From: Bimuria novae-zelandiae CBS 107.79
Lineage: Eukaryota; Ascomycota; Dothideomycetes; Pleosporales; Didymosphaeriaceae
DNA length: 64,000 bases
Reading direction: 5' to 3'
Assembly: GCA_010015655.1 (NCBI GenBank)
Contig: ML976665.1
Location: 179,909 to 243,908, forward strand
Every line of letters starts with the position of its first letter. Positions within the stretch are counted from its first letter, which is position 1. The notes under the pieces were generated by a model. The model was not told the DNA's origin. It saw only the letters and a list, made by a program, of their open reading frames with translations, and did not search any database. This document shows positions 23,064 to 33,270 of this stretch, piece after piece. Both the position numbers and the translations under genes were made by a program.

Positions 23064-24300
23064 ATGGCCAACGCCGACGTTGTCGCTTACAACATCGCCG
23101 CCTTCGTGGCCGCGCTGTTCGTGTTAGAATTCGGCGCGGACAAATTCATCGACCACACTGCCGTTGTCGCTCATCGCACCGGGATTCCTCAAACCATCAT
23201 TGGCCTTCTTACTGCTGGGGGAGAATGGGAAGAGGTACGTTACCAGCCGGGGGCCGCTGCTATGCACCTACTAATCATCTCTGGTGTCACAGCTTGCCGT
23301 TGTTGTTGCATCCCTCGCGCGCAATCGTACATCTCTAGCCATTGGCAATATCGTCGGTTCCGCCATTTCGAATATCCTCGGTGCCTTTTCCCTCGGTATC
23401 TTGTTCCACAATGCGAACCAGACAATCCAATTTGATCGAAGTTCGCGCATTTACTCGCTCATCCTGCTTGCGCTAACCACTTTCGCAACGCCCATCTTAT
23501 ATCTCCCAGCGAGGACAGTATGGCTAGTTAGCGGTTGTGTCTTGATTGCTTTCTTTGCCGTTTACATTGGGACAGTGGGATGGGCAATCGCTAAAGGGAC
23601 TCTGACTGCGCCGGAAGACTCTGACGACAGCAGCGATGATGAGAGTAGCGACGCGGAGAGTACGAGTGATGCCATCGCAGAGACCACATCCGATAGCGGT
23701 AATGGAAATGAACATGGAACTAACGGATCAGCAATCTTTGAGCCCAACGAACAAACACCCCTCTTTGTCCAAGCTGATACCCCTACAACACGCACGCCCG
23801 CAGTGCTACATCGCTCAAAGCGCCGTACCCTACGTTACCACATATTCTCCCTCCTCCTCGGTTTCCTCGCCATCTGTCTCGCAGGCTACGTCCTTTCCCA
23901 CGCTGCTACCACTATAACCGATGAATTCGGTATCTCGGACGTGCTTTTCGGCGTCGTTATCCTTGCGCTCGCCACGACGCTCCCTGAGAAGTTCATCGCA
24001 GTGTTGAGCGGGCATCGAGGCCATGCTGGCATCCTCGTTGCCAACACAGCTGGTAGCAATATCTTCCTGCTCACGTTGTGCGCTGGGATTGTTATGCTCG
24101 ATACCAAGGGAAGCTTTGAACGCGGTAGCGTCAATGTCGCCGAATTGGGGGTGCTGTGGGGTTCGACGGTTGCGTTTACTGCGACGGTTTGGTTTGGCAG
24201 GAGGTTTTGTCGGTGGATTGGTCTCGCGATGTTGGGCGCTTATGTTGTGTTTATAATGCTGGAGTTTACGGTTATTCATGGTGTTGCTAATGGTGAGTGA
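23064..24300 (+). CDS. Sodium/calcium exchanger family (CaCA) membrane protein
   Basis: Two exons (23064-23234, 23293-24300; 58-nt intron) encode 392 residues. The two alpha-repeats of the cation/Ca2+ exchanger superfamily are visible. The first (about 52-95) reads GGEWEELAVVVASLARN...GNIVGSAISNILGA. The second (about 270-320) reads LATTLPEKFIAVLSGHRG...LVANTAGSNIFLLTLC. Each half has several membrane spans, and the halves are joined by an acidic Ser/Asp/Glu-rich cytosolic loop (about 164-232). Such proteins swap Ca2+ or another cation against Na+ or H+ across an organelle or plasma membrane. The acidic residues expected in the repeats (E in GGEWEE, E in LPEKF) are present. Ion specificity cannot be told from sequence alone. 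Confidence 0.88.
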
Positions 24301-25416
24301 AGAGGCAGTGGGGTGTACTGAGCATGCATCACGATGGTCAGGGGGTTAGTTGAAAAGGGATGAACCGTGGCAGTGTACACGACCTACTATCTGCAACCAA
24401 CTTGGAGCGTATACCTCACTCGATGCAATAGGGTGGATGAAAACAGTCTAATGACCCTGGAAGACGCAATACCGAAGAGGAACAATTTGGTATCGTGCAT
24501 GCGCCTTCTTCAGCGTAAACCCCGCTCGCAGCCAGGATGTGGAAAACAAAGACAATCTGTAAACGCCATGCCGACCGGAAACAATTTAGTATCGGACATG
24601 CTCCAAAACAAAACGCCAATCGTACACCGCGCTCTAGGCTACAGGAAGAAAACAAAACCCCACTCAGCCCTGGAAAATGGTGGTGGTATGAAAAATCCGT
24701 GACCTCTCACATATCTCTTTCTCGTAATTCGACACCATTTTTCGTACACAGTCACGAAGATCCTGAGGTTAGGCAAGTTTTCAGGATTCGGAGGAAGACA
24801 GTGGTGGTTTGCAGGGGTCCGAAGGTTTGCACACCACCTGAAGTCTCTGCTCGCACATTGTACGCACACGGCACACCGCCACTCTCGGTATATGGCGATT
24901 TATGTGTGCGCACAAAAATGCAAGCGGAGGAAGGACACGCGAAGACGCCCCCATATCCGTCCGGTTCCGTACAATTTAACCGATCCGATTCCATAAGATT
25001 AACGTCAGGATCAAGGCAGGGTAAGTAGTGGGGGCGTCTTTTGACTTGCCCAGAAGAGAGCAGAGGTCGGGCATTGAGTGTCCGGCTGAGCGAGGAGTGA
25101 GAGGGTAGCGGAGACGGGTCTCTTATTCAGAGGCCAGAAGGGGTTTTTGCTGGTAAGATTTGGTAGGCGTTGTGTCCCGTGAAGCTGGATGGAGGGGAGT
25201 TGGTCGTTTGTCGGTATGGTGTAGTAGAGGGAAACTAGTGCATTGCTTGCATGGTGGAGCTCTTCTTCCTTGGGCGTTATGTTTGATCGCTGCGAGGATG
25301 GGTCTCTTGTTCAGAGGCCAGAATGGGTGGAAGATGGATAGCAGGGGAACTTGTGTAGTGCTGCGCTTCGTCCATTGTCAATATTTCCGCAGTATGAGAC
25401 GCTTCAGTCAGCAAGA
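24301..25416. other. Intergenic region with local direct repeats
   Basis: No credible gene. Two imperfect direct repeats were seen: AACAATTTGGTATCG (24482) against AACAATTTAGTATCG (24580), and GGTCTCTTATTCAGAGGCCAG (25117) against a one-mismatch copy at 25302. Both pairs are short and may be remnants of small duplications. Confidence 0.5.
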
Positions 25417-26740
25417 TTAGATCTGCTCGGCCTCGAAGAGTTGGGCCTCAAGCCCGCAAATCTTGTCATGGCAGTCTCGCATAAAGTTCCCGAAGCCTTT
25501 GATCACGTTCCCGATCTCTCGGTTGAACTCGTCGGCGAGGCCGATGTCCTGCGTATGAAGCTTCTGGAGAATCTGCTGGTGTTCGCTGAAGAACTTCCCG
25601 GTAAATTCGGTCCACTTCTTGAAAATTTCCATCCCCTCGTTTGTCGAATTTATCCACAGCTTCATGTCTTCATCTTTATTGTCGGTTTGCTTTTGGATGT
25701 CATTGTTCTTTTGTTCAAGCCATTAAGCTTGGTCGTGTGCGCAGCGAGCTGTCGGAAACACTTTTCGAACTTCCGCCCAATTTCTTGGACTTGGAATTGA
25801 ACTTCTTTCTTAGCCTCGTTGTCCGCTTGCTGTACGTTGGCGTTGGTGGTCTTAAGCGCGTCCTAGAATTGTTGCAGGCAAATGACACCCTGCTCTACCA
25901 AATGCCCAAATTCCTCCTTAAATTTTTCCCGCAGCTGGAGCAGGACTGAGCGAATTTATCCCCTACTCGCGGTACGAGCCAGGCGTGCATCAACATCTAC
26001 GAACCGAGCTCGAATGTACATGTGCTGGCCGAAGATACTTTTCACCGAGGAAGGGCAAGAGCTCGAAGAAGAATCGCTGAAGGGGTTCCCGATGAAGCAG
26101 AGGCAGATGCTCTGAGAGAACTGGGAGAACATGCTTCCCGATTGCGGAGTGAACACTGCCGAATGTTAGCTTGTGGTAAAATCTGAATGACAGAGAAACT
26201 TACTGATCACCGATAAGGGCGATTTGTTTGGAAACCTTGTCCAGAGTTGAAGCGACAATGTCAACTACAGGCGCAGCATTGAGTTAGTCATCAAACTCAG
26301 GCTCGTCTGCACCAGTGGAGTTCGACATACAGATAGTATTGTTGCATGTAGAGGGACCGTTGATGATGTTGTCGACGTAGTCGGTCGCATCGGTGTAGGC
26401 ACAGCGAGTGCCGCCGCACCAAGGTTCAGCCTTGGTTTTGGTTGGGACATGATATACTGACGTGGGGTCAGAGGCACGAGATCGATCTTTCTCACAGCAA
26501 ACGGTAGCCAAAACACTTTCACAAGGGTCGACCTTGAACTTGGCCGGGGCATGGACGGCTGACGGACGATCGGGGGCTATATTCCATATTAATGGGAGCA
26601 TCTTAAACCCAGCGAAGTTGGTATTAGCAAAAGGAGCCCACAAAGAAGGCGCAGGGGAGGGTTTGGGCCATTGAAGATTGCCATGATGGGCACGTGGAAG
26701 ATTGCCGTGATGTCCTGCAAATCCGTCGCCATCGTGAGAG
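25417..26740 (-). pseudogene. Disrupted gene, Cys-containing N-part and coiled-coil C-part, unknown
   Basis: Reading right to left, a Cys-rich part (SVLATVCCEKDRSRAS, WCGGTRCAYTDATDYVDNI, GPSTCNNTI) runs to a canonical donor GTATGT near 26339. The acceptor is a branch-plus-CTGTAG about 60 nt on, joining DIVASTLDKVSKQIALIGD. A second GTAAGT...CAG intron leads to HVHSAIGKHVLPVLSEHLP. Further down a Lys/Glu/Gln-rich coiled coil appears (LREKFKEEFGHLVEQG, NNDIQKQTDNKDEDMKLW, ending LEAQLFEAEQI). Between these lie a TGA, an in-frame TAG (QF*DAL near 25868) and a one-base frame change near 25705. I do not recognise the family. The 5' end is uncertain. Confidence 0.5.
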
Positions 26741-27273
26741 GGGGTCGCGTATCATAGCTGAGTGTAGAGAGCAGAAGGGTGAGTGCGTGGGGTGCGGGAT
26801 CTATAAAGGTGATGTGAGGTTTGGGAGTGGGCCGCCAAGGAGACTCCGACTTCGTGATGTCCGTGCGGAGGGTAGGTGTCTGCGGTTGCAATTTTACGGG
26901 TGGCTAGCGCGGTCAGGCCGTAGGGATTCGCGACTGTGCCCCACTATTCGGCGTACGTTGTGAAAACTGGGACCCGTGGCGAAGGTAAGGAAGGTGAAAT
27001 CTGGGTTTCGAGCCTCGTCGGAACTCCAGTGACAGTGACCCCTCTCCGGTAAGTCAGGGCTTGTTAGAAGGCATGCATGGCTCGTGTGCGAACCTAATAC
27101 TAGGCAGGTTCAGAACCGGGTGTATCTTTGGCGTTTAACCGCCGCGCAACGCATCATAAACTTCCTAAAATTCTTCGCACGTGATCTGAACATTCACCCG
27201 GCTATCCTAGCTTTTCTTTTATCGTCTTCAACGACCTGAATAGAGTACCCGTATATATCGCCATCACCCAGCC

Positions 27274-27534
27274 ATGCTAAACGGGAAGAGTAGTTGCCTA
27301 CTCTATAATTGTTTCGGTCTCTGGCGAAAGCCTATCGTAATAGACGATGTGCCAGTCGAGTCTCATTCGTCGGCAGCTTCTCAATACCTATGGTATGTAA
27401 AGACGGCTTCGGGCTCCAGTAATACGCTCTCGGCTATCAGTTCTGTTATTTCAAAGCATTCCTCAAGATACTATACGCGCTGCTCTGGTGATGCCGCGGC
27501 CCCAGAGCCAGTACAATGCGCATCGTGCAGTTAG
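27274..27534 (+). CDS. Small open frame, 86 residues, doubtful
   Basis: ATG 27274 to TAG 27534 with a TATATAT-containing stretch about 25 bp upstream. The translation is Ser/Cys-rich (SSCLLYNCFGLWRKP near the start, PEPVQCASCS at the end) with no signal peptide or family motif. It could be a real small gene or chance. Confidence 0.25.
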   Translation: MLNGKSSCLLYNCFGLWRKPIVIDDVPVESHSSAASQYLWYVKTASGSSNTLSAISSVISKHSSRYYTRCSGDAAAPEPVQCASCS

Positions 27535-28208
27535 ATGATTCATTGGCGAGGCGCCTTGCGTGAGTTGACGATCAACTTAAGTGAGCGCGTCTTCGGAAGT
27601 AATCGCTTGTACTACTGTTATCACAGAGCTTTTGCAAGGTACATAGAATGGGGATTTGGTGGGTGATCACCATCCTGCAAGTGAGACCATCTATTTACGG
27701 CGTTTAGCAAAATCTGACTTAGAAATTGACGTGTCACCGGTGGCCCTGGTGTGGGATTCCGTGAACGTATCGAAAGTTATTGTGGAGCAAAAGTATGCAA
27801 GCAATCAGTAATTGTGTAACCCAGTTCATTGTGATCGGTAACTGCCGCTTAGATGTTGGACTGATGAGTGGGGAAGAGAAGGGCTGCACTTGATCTTAGC
27901 AGAAAAACCGACAGTGGAGAACGAAACAATAGAGGTGTGAGGAAGAAGTGGTACCGTTTCGGCTATAACAAACCGAGCCTTGCGTTCATTGTGTGTACAC
28001 ACAACTGAGTTTCCTCACTGAGCCAACACTCCCGGAAGGAAATCAAGGCCTAGTTATTATTACCGGAGCACAAAGTGAGTTGGCGATCATCAATAATGGG
28101 AGGTGGACGGAAAGGTCAGCTGTATCTGCTGCAACCAGAACCTATAAACCTCCTATAACCTCATCGCACCAGCGGTATTACGTCCATCACCGCACCGTCC
28201 ATGCTACC
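27535..28208. other. Intergenic region
   Basis: No gene seen. It holds copy B of the short dispersed repeat (27975-28063) and the 3' flank of TRM7. Confidence 0.5.
27975..28063 (+). repeat. Short dispersed repeat, copy B
   Basis: About 89 bp closely similar to 62775-62865: GAGC(C)TTG.GTT.ATTG.GTGTACACACAACTGAGTT, a CCTCACTG block, then GGAAGGAAATC.AGGC and a T/A-rich end. It has no coding capacity and contains a palindromic GTGTACAC near its start. Confidence 0.65.
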
Positions 28209-29414
28209 TCACCCCTCCTTCCTCTCTTGCCCCTTCGTCTTCCCATACGCCCCACCCGCTAACTTCCTCATCTCCAACGCGCGCTTGTAAGGCGGCGCAG
28301 TCGGCGGCTGCACCGGATCCAAACTAACCCTATCCTTCGGCAGCTTATACGTCGCATCCGAATCATACGCCGAAAGGTCCCCGCAGGCCAAAAACGGCGC
28401 TATCCACCTCGCCTCACCCTCGTCATCTGTCTCATCGCCAAGATCGAGTTCTATCGCGCCATCCGGTCTGACCGTCCTCTTTACTTCCTTTTGCGCACTC
28501 TGGCCCTCGGGAACAGGAAGCGTGCTCCCAGCGCCTAATGGTTTTTCAAGCGAGGGCTTGAAGCCCGCTGGTGGACAAAACCCCTCGCATACAACGAAAG
28601 CTTCAATACTGCTTGCACGCGAACTCCGCGGCTTCGCGACCGTGACTCTGTCGAAGACTAGTTTCAGCTGCGCGAACAGCAGATCGACGTTTTTGCCTCT
28701 GAAGATCTTAGCCACGAACTTCCCGCCTAGCTTGAGTACGCAGAGCGCGAGGTTGAGCGCGGCCCAGAGGAGCTGGGATTGCACGTAGATGTCGAGGTCG
28801 TGGAGGCCAGTTACGTCGGGGGCGCCGTCGGAGATGACGAGGTCGACAGGTGAAGATGGGGTGGTGGAGGAGGGAGAGGGAGAGGGGTCGAGGGCGGTGA
28901 GCATGAGGGGGATGGTGGAGGGGTGTGTTATGTCGGCGCGGAGCGTGGTGACGCCTTCGAGGGGCGACATGGGTTGCAGGTCGATGGCTACTATGCGGAC
29001 GCCCTCTCTTTTGCTGCGGTTCTCGGGCTTTGGTTGCTGGACGGTTTCGCTGGACTCTGTGTGCCCTGTGGTGGTGTTGCCCTGGTTTGTTGATTCGACG
29101 GGTCCGCCATGTTCTGTCTTCTCCATTGCTGTTTTCTCCGGCTCTTTCTCCCCGCTAAGCACATATTGTCGGAGATCGTGTTGTTTCTGCTCCCACCCTG
29201 CTCTTCCAAACTTCTCGCCCTTGATCAGCACGCGTGATAGAACTTGGCTCCAGCTCCCAGGTGCGGCGCACAGGTCGACGACGCGCGTGACGTTTTCGAA
29301 GAGATTGAACTCTTCGTCGAGCTGCAGAAGCTTATAGGCGGAGCGAGCGCGCCAACCTTCCTCCTTGGCGAGGCGGTAGTATGCATCGCGCTTGTCTTTT
29401 GAGGATTTGCCCAT
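28209..29414 (-). CDS. TRM7: tRNA 2'-O-ribose methyltransferase Trm7 (FtsJ/RrmJ)
   Basis: A single exon of 401 residues from ATG 29414 ([20 protein letters not shown]). The SAM-binding motif [13 protein letters not shown] is at about 45-57. The FtsJ catalytic tetrad K-D-K-E can be placed at K28 (RSAYKL), the Asp of [10 protein letters not shown], the Lys of [11 protein letters not shown] and the Glu of [10 protein letters not shown]. An insertion of roughly 75 Glu/Thr/Ser-rich residues sits between the first two blocks, and a C-terminal extension of about 100 residues ends in Lys-rich sequence. Trm7 methylates riboses in the anticodon loop (positions 32 and 34) of certain tRNAs in the cytoplasm. 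Divergent from MAK5. Confidence 0.92.
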   Translation of the reverse strand: MGKSSKDKRDAYYRLAKEEGWRARSAYKLLQLDEEFNLFENVTRVVDLCAAPGSWSQVLSRVLIKGEKFGRAGWEQKQHDLRQYVLSGEKEPEKTAMEKTEHGGPVESTNQGNTTTGHTESSETVQQPKPENRSKREGVRIVAIDLQPMSPLEGVTTLRADITHPSTIPLMLTALDPSPSPSSTTPSSPVDLVISDGAPDVTGLHDLDIYVQSQLLWAALNLALCVLKLGGKFVAKIFRGKNVDLLFAQLKLVFDRVTVAKPRSSRASSIEAFVVCEGFCPPAGFKPSLEKPLGAGSTLPVPEGQSAQKEVKRTVRPDGAIELDLGDETDDEGEARWIAPFLACGDLSAYDSDATYKLPKDRVSLDPVQPPTAPPYKRALEMRKLAGGAYGKTKGQERKEG

Positions 29415-29778
29415 ATCGATGATCTAATAGTATGCCTAAATCGATGCTAAGATTGTGGGCGGGGTGGTGGCAGGTCGGTCGAAACCCGCTGGGACGGATT
29501 TCCAGTCAACTGTCCTTTCCTTCCAGCTCTTTCACTAGCTTCGAAAACTAATGCTTCCCTTTTTTTAAGTCACGCGCCGGCAGCGTTGAAATGAACTACG
29601 CTCCCAATTTGGCTGTCCCAGTGAATTTCGTCGCTCACGCACATGGAAGGTTTACCCGAGCGCGGGGCATCTTCTGCCGACTCGCCGACATCCTTCCAAA
29701 AATTTCCAAATATTCTGCCCATTGCTAAAGCACGCGCGCAAAGTCCTACGGAATTCCCTTAAGCGCCCAATTCCGACA
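29415..29778. promoter_or_regulatory. Divergent promoter region TRM7/MAK5
   Basis: 364 bp separates the two start codons of genes for RNA modification and ribosome assembly, compatible with shared control. No factor site was identified. Confidence 0.45.
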
Positions 29779-32184
29779 ATGAAGCGCCCGCGCACCTCCC
29801 AAAAACCTTCCCACTCCGCGCACAAGCGGCAAAAAGTCGAAACCCCCAAACCTAAACCCTCCGCTACGAAAACTTCTGCGCCGGGCCGCAAAGTCCGCCT
29901 CAACGAGCTATCATGGCAGACCGTCTCGATGCCCGACCGTCTAGAAGACTTCGAAGGCTTCTACGGCCTAGAGGAGATTGACGATGTAGACGTGGTGAGA
30001 GATGGTGCGACTATAAGCTTCGAGACGAGGAAGTCGGAGGAGCAGCTCGCAAAAGAGAGAGAGGCGCAGAGGGTCAGGGAGTATGAGGAGGCGAAGGCGT
30101 TTGAGGAGATGAGAGAAAAACAGGGTGCGCAAGATTTGGGAGCTAAGGAGGAAGAGGAGGTGGTGGAGAGTGAGTGGGAGGGGTTCAGTGATGAGGAGGG
30201 TCAGGATGGGAAGGATAATGGTGTAGAGGGGCAGAATGGCGATAAGGAAGATGTGGAAGATACGGATAAAGAAGAGCAAAGCGAAGAGGAAGTGATGCCG
30301 CAGAAGAAGAAGGGCACGAACGCGAAAGATGAATCGCCGGATGCGCCGGCGCCAAAGGAGTCCAAGAGCAAGAAGAAAAAGACACAGAATGGCGATGATA
30401 AACAACTGCCAACTGCGAATGGCGCGTTTGATATTCTCGCCGATCGCTCTGAAGACGACGATGAGGGTCCTGTCGATGTCTCGGCGTGGGCAGACCTCGG
30501 ACTGTCCAAGGAAACGCTTGCTTCGTTGTCCAGCCTGAAATTCTCGCAACCAACAGACATTCAATCACTAACGATACCAGACATCAAGGCTGGGCGCGAT
30601 GTTATCGGCAAGGCTTCCACCGGCTCAGGAAAGACGCTCGCATTCGGTATACCTATCCTGGAGTCCTATCTCAAATCTCCACCTGATGCGAAGAAGCATG
30701 CGCCCCTCGCACTCATTGTCTCGCCTACGCGTGAGCTCGCGCATCAGCTTTCCGCACATCTGACTGCTCTATGTTCCGAAGGCGATTTTAAGGGGCCCTC
30801 TATTGCCACGGTCACCGGCGGCTTGGCCGTGCAAAAGCAACGACGCCAACTCGAAAAGGCTGACATCGTCGTCGGAACACCAGGTCGCTTATGGGAGGTC
30901 ATAAGCAGCGGTCAAGGCCTCCTCGCCTCTTTCAAGAAGATCCGCTTCCTCGTGGTCGACGAAGCTGATCGTCTGCTGAGTCAAGGACACTACAAAGAGC
31001 TCGGCGAGATCCTCAGCATCTTGGATCGCGATGATGAAGCTGAAGACGGTGCCCAAACCGCCTCCGACGCTGACGTTGAACGGCAAACGCTTGTCTTCTC
31101 CGCCACCTTCCACAAAGGTCTGCAGCAGAAGCTCGCTGGTAAAGCCAGCAAAGGTGGCGGCGATCTCCTGAACAAGCAAGAATCAATGGAATACCTTCTC
31201 AAGAAACTCAATTTCCGCGAAGAGAAACCCAAATTCATCGACGCAAACCCCACCTCACAGATGGCCAGCGGCCTCAATGAGGGTCTCATCGAATGCGCCG
31301 GCACGGAAAAGGACCTCTACCTTTACGCTCTTCTACTATACCACCCCAAGAAGCGCGCTCTCGTATTCACAAACTCCGTTTCAGCTGTCCGCCGCGTCAC
31401 GCCATTTCTACAGAACCTCAATGTAGCAGCATTACCACTGCATTCCGGTATGGCACAAAAAGCGCGGTTACGAAGCATCGAAAGATTTACGCAGCGTCCG
31501 GGCAGTGTACTGGTCGCGACCGACGTCGCAGCCCGTGGACTCGACATCACAGGCGTCGAGCTCGTCGTGCACTACCACCTTCCCCGCGCCGCGGACACCT
31601 ACGTGCACCGCTCCGGCCGCACTGCGCGCGCCGAAGCAAGCGGCTCCAGCATCTTAATCTGCGGGCCAGAGGAAGTCGCCGGTGTGCGCCGCCTCGTCGC
31701 AAAAGTGCATGCGCGCGCCGAGCAAGACCCTACCAAACCGAAGAAGAAGCAATACTTCATTCGCACTCTCGATATCGACCGCCGAATCGTCAGCCGCCTC
31801 AAGCCGCGCGCTACCCTCGCGAAGAAACTCGCTGACGCGACGGCCGCGAAGGAGAAGAAGCACAGCGAGGACGACTGGATGCGCGAAGCGGCTGAGGAAC
31901 TCGGCGTCGACTACGACAGCGAGACGTTCGAGACGGAAGCGAAGGGGAAGAAGGGGCGCGGGAGCGGACGCAAGAAGAAGGAGAAGGAAGCGCGGCAGTT
32001 AACGAAAGCCGAGATGGGCGCGATGAGGGCGGAACTAAAGAGCATGCTGACCGAGAGGATCAATGCGGGCGTCAGTCCGAGATACTTGACGAGCGGAGCG
32101 ATCGATGTGGAGGCGCTCATGAAGGGTGAGGGGAACCTGGAGTTTTTGGGAGACGCGGGTGTGCTGGGGTTTGATGACGAATAG
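29779..32184 (+). CDS. MAK5: DEAD-box ATP-dependent RNA helicase Mak5
   Basis: A single exon of 801 residues from ATG 29779 (MKRPRTSQKPSH). A basic then strongly acidic N-terminal region (about 1-220) precedes the helicase core. Motifs in order: Q motif (FSQPTDIQ), I (ASTGSGKT), Ia (PTRELAHQ), TGG, Ib (TPGRLWE), II (DEAD), III (SAT), IV (ALVFTNS), V (VATDVAARGLDI) and VI (HRSGRTARA). Mak5 helps mature the large ribosomal subunit in the nucleolus. The Mak5-type N-terminal block LNELSWQTVSMPDRLEDFEGFYGLEEID is present. The C-terminus is Lys-rich and ends in a short acidic segment. The upstream TTG-initiated extension was rejected. Confidence 0.93.
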   Translation: MKRPRTSQKPSHSAHKRQKVETPKPKPSATKTSAPGRKVRLNELSWQTVSMPDRLEDFEGFYGLEEIDDVDVVRDGATISFETRKSEEQLAKEREAQRVREYEEAKAFEEMREKQGAQDLGAKEEEEVVESEWEGFSDEEGQDGKDNGVEGQNGDKEDVEDTDKEEQSEEEVMPQKKKGTNAKDESPDAPAPKESKSKKKKTQNGDDKQLPTANGAFDILADRSEDDDEGPVDVSAWADLGLSKETLASLSSLKFSQPTDIQSLTIPDIKAGRDVIGKASTGSGKTLAFGIPILESYLKSPPDAKKHAPLALIVSPTRELAHQLSAHLTALCSEGDFKGPSIATVTGGLAVQKQRRQLEKADIVVGTPGRLWEVISSGQGLLASFKKIRFLVVDEADRLLSQGHYKELGEILSILDRDDEAEDGAQTASDADVERQTLVFSATFHKGLQQKLAGKASKGGGDLLNKQESMEYLLKKLNFREEKPKFIDANPTSQMASGLNEGLIECAGTEKDLYLYALLLYHPKKRALVFTNSVSAVRRVTPFLQNLNVAALPLHSGMAQKARLRSIERFTQRPGSVLVATDVAARGLDITGVELVVHYHLPRAADTYVHRSGRTARAEASGSSILICGPEEVAGVRRLVAKVHARAEQDPTKPKKKQYFIRTLDIDRRIVSRLKPRATLAKKLADATAAKEKKHSEDDWMREAAEELGVDYDSETFETEAKGKKGRGSGRKKKEKEARQLTKAEMGAMRAELKSMLTERINAGVSPRYLTSGAIDVEALMKGEGNLEFLGDAGVLGFDDE

Positions 32185-33270
32185 CAAACCCAGTAGTTGT
32201 GAAAAAGAGATTTCAAGGCAGAGATTGAATTGAAGCAAATAATCGTCCAACAACTCCAGTATGTATCGCGTAATATCAGCTCTACCTCTTGTTAGACGTG
32301 CGTAGGCAACATGCGAGCGCGTTTCATGAAACGTCTCGCCGCAAACCTGCAGAAGGCAACGGGATCAGGCTCATTATGCAGTGGTAAACGGTTGTGGAAA
32401 AACATAGACGGAATTCCCGCGGCGGAAGAATGGAGCTGACGCGCGCCTGCGAGTACGTGTTGGTTTCTCTGCTGGAGCAATTAGGGCCATTCGCTTGAGC
32501 GGAAGCGCCCGGCTCAATTAGTTGTTCGAAGTTCTCCTGCGGCGTGGGCGCCCTCAGCTCTGAGGAAAAACATCAGTCGAAGTACCTCGGCGGAGGTACA
32601 CCGATACTAAGTCATCCATCCTATGTGATGAAGGAGTAAGAAGAGGGAGCCGGTATAGGAGCAGCAAATGCTTCTCCGTCGAGAGGAAGCGCCAGCTCAG
32701 CGATGCTCCCCTACTTCTACGAAAAAATCTCTGTATGTCTCACTCTTCTAGCGCCTACTTGACCAGGGTAATGATGCCATTGGCAGCTTCGTGATCAGAA
32801 ACGCGCCACGTGATTATAAGCGCCCACGCTAACCGTATATGATTAGACTTGTTGCCAAGACACGGCGACACTGGACGTATGCCTGGCGCCAACTTCCTTC
32901 CACCTCCCCACAACCCAGTTTTGTTTACCACGTTTGATCCTAGCGCTTGCATGACGGCAGCTGCGTGCAGAGGCTCTTTTTAAGAGACGGCACAGTTGTG
33001 CCACATTGATCTGCCGCCATGCGGCTCGCGCCTGGTCTATTGTTAGTGCCCGATCCGGAGCCTTCGATGATTAGGGACGATATGCATCTGTTTGTGCCAA
33101 GCTTCGTCGCGACATATTCGGCTACATCGCTCCCGCTGGTTGATTAAACGGTTGCTACCCTCACGCTTCTGCTGAGTGAGTTTCTGTTTTTACAACCACA
33201 CCGAAACGATACGATCTTCGTCAAGTGGGCCAGGCCAAAATTGGTGAACCATTAAATTCCCTGCTGGAGG
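32185..33270. other. Intergenic region, no gene seen
   Basis: About 1.1 kb between convergent/unrelated genes; short frames only. The right end carries the leader of the DUF3176 gene. Confidence 0.55.

Noticed and set aside
28789..29337. 182-codon plus-strand frame over TRM7
   Set aside because: Antisense shadow of TRM7, Ser-rich and without motifs.
29968..30564. 198-codon minus-strand frame within MAK5
   Set aside because: Antisense of the acidic helicase N-terminus; its hydrophobic translation comes from complementing Glu/Asp codons.
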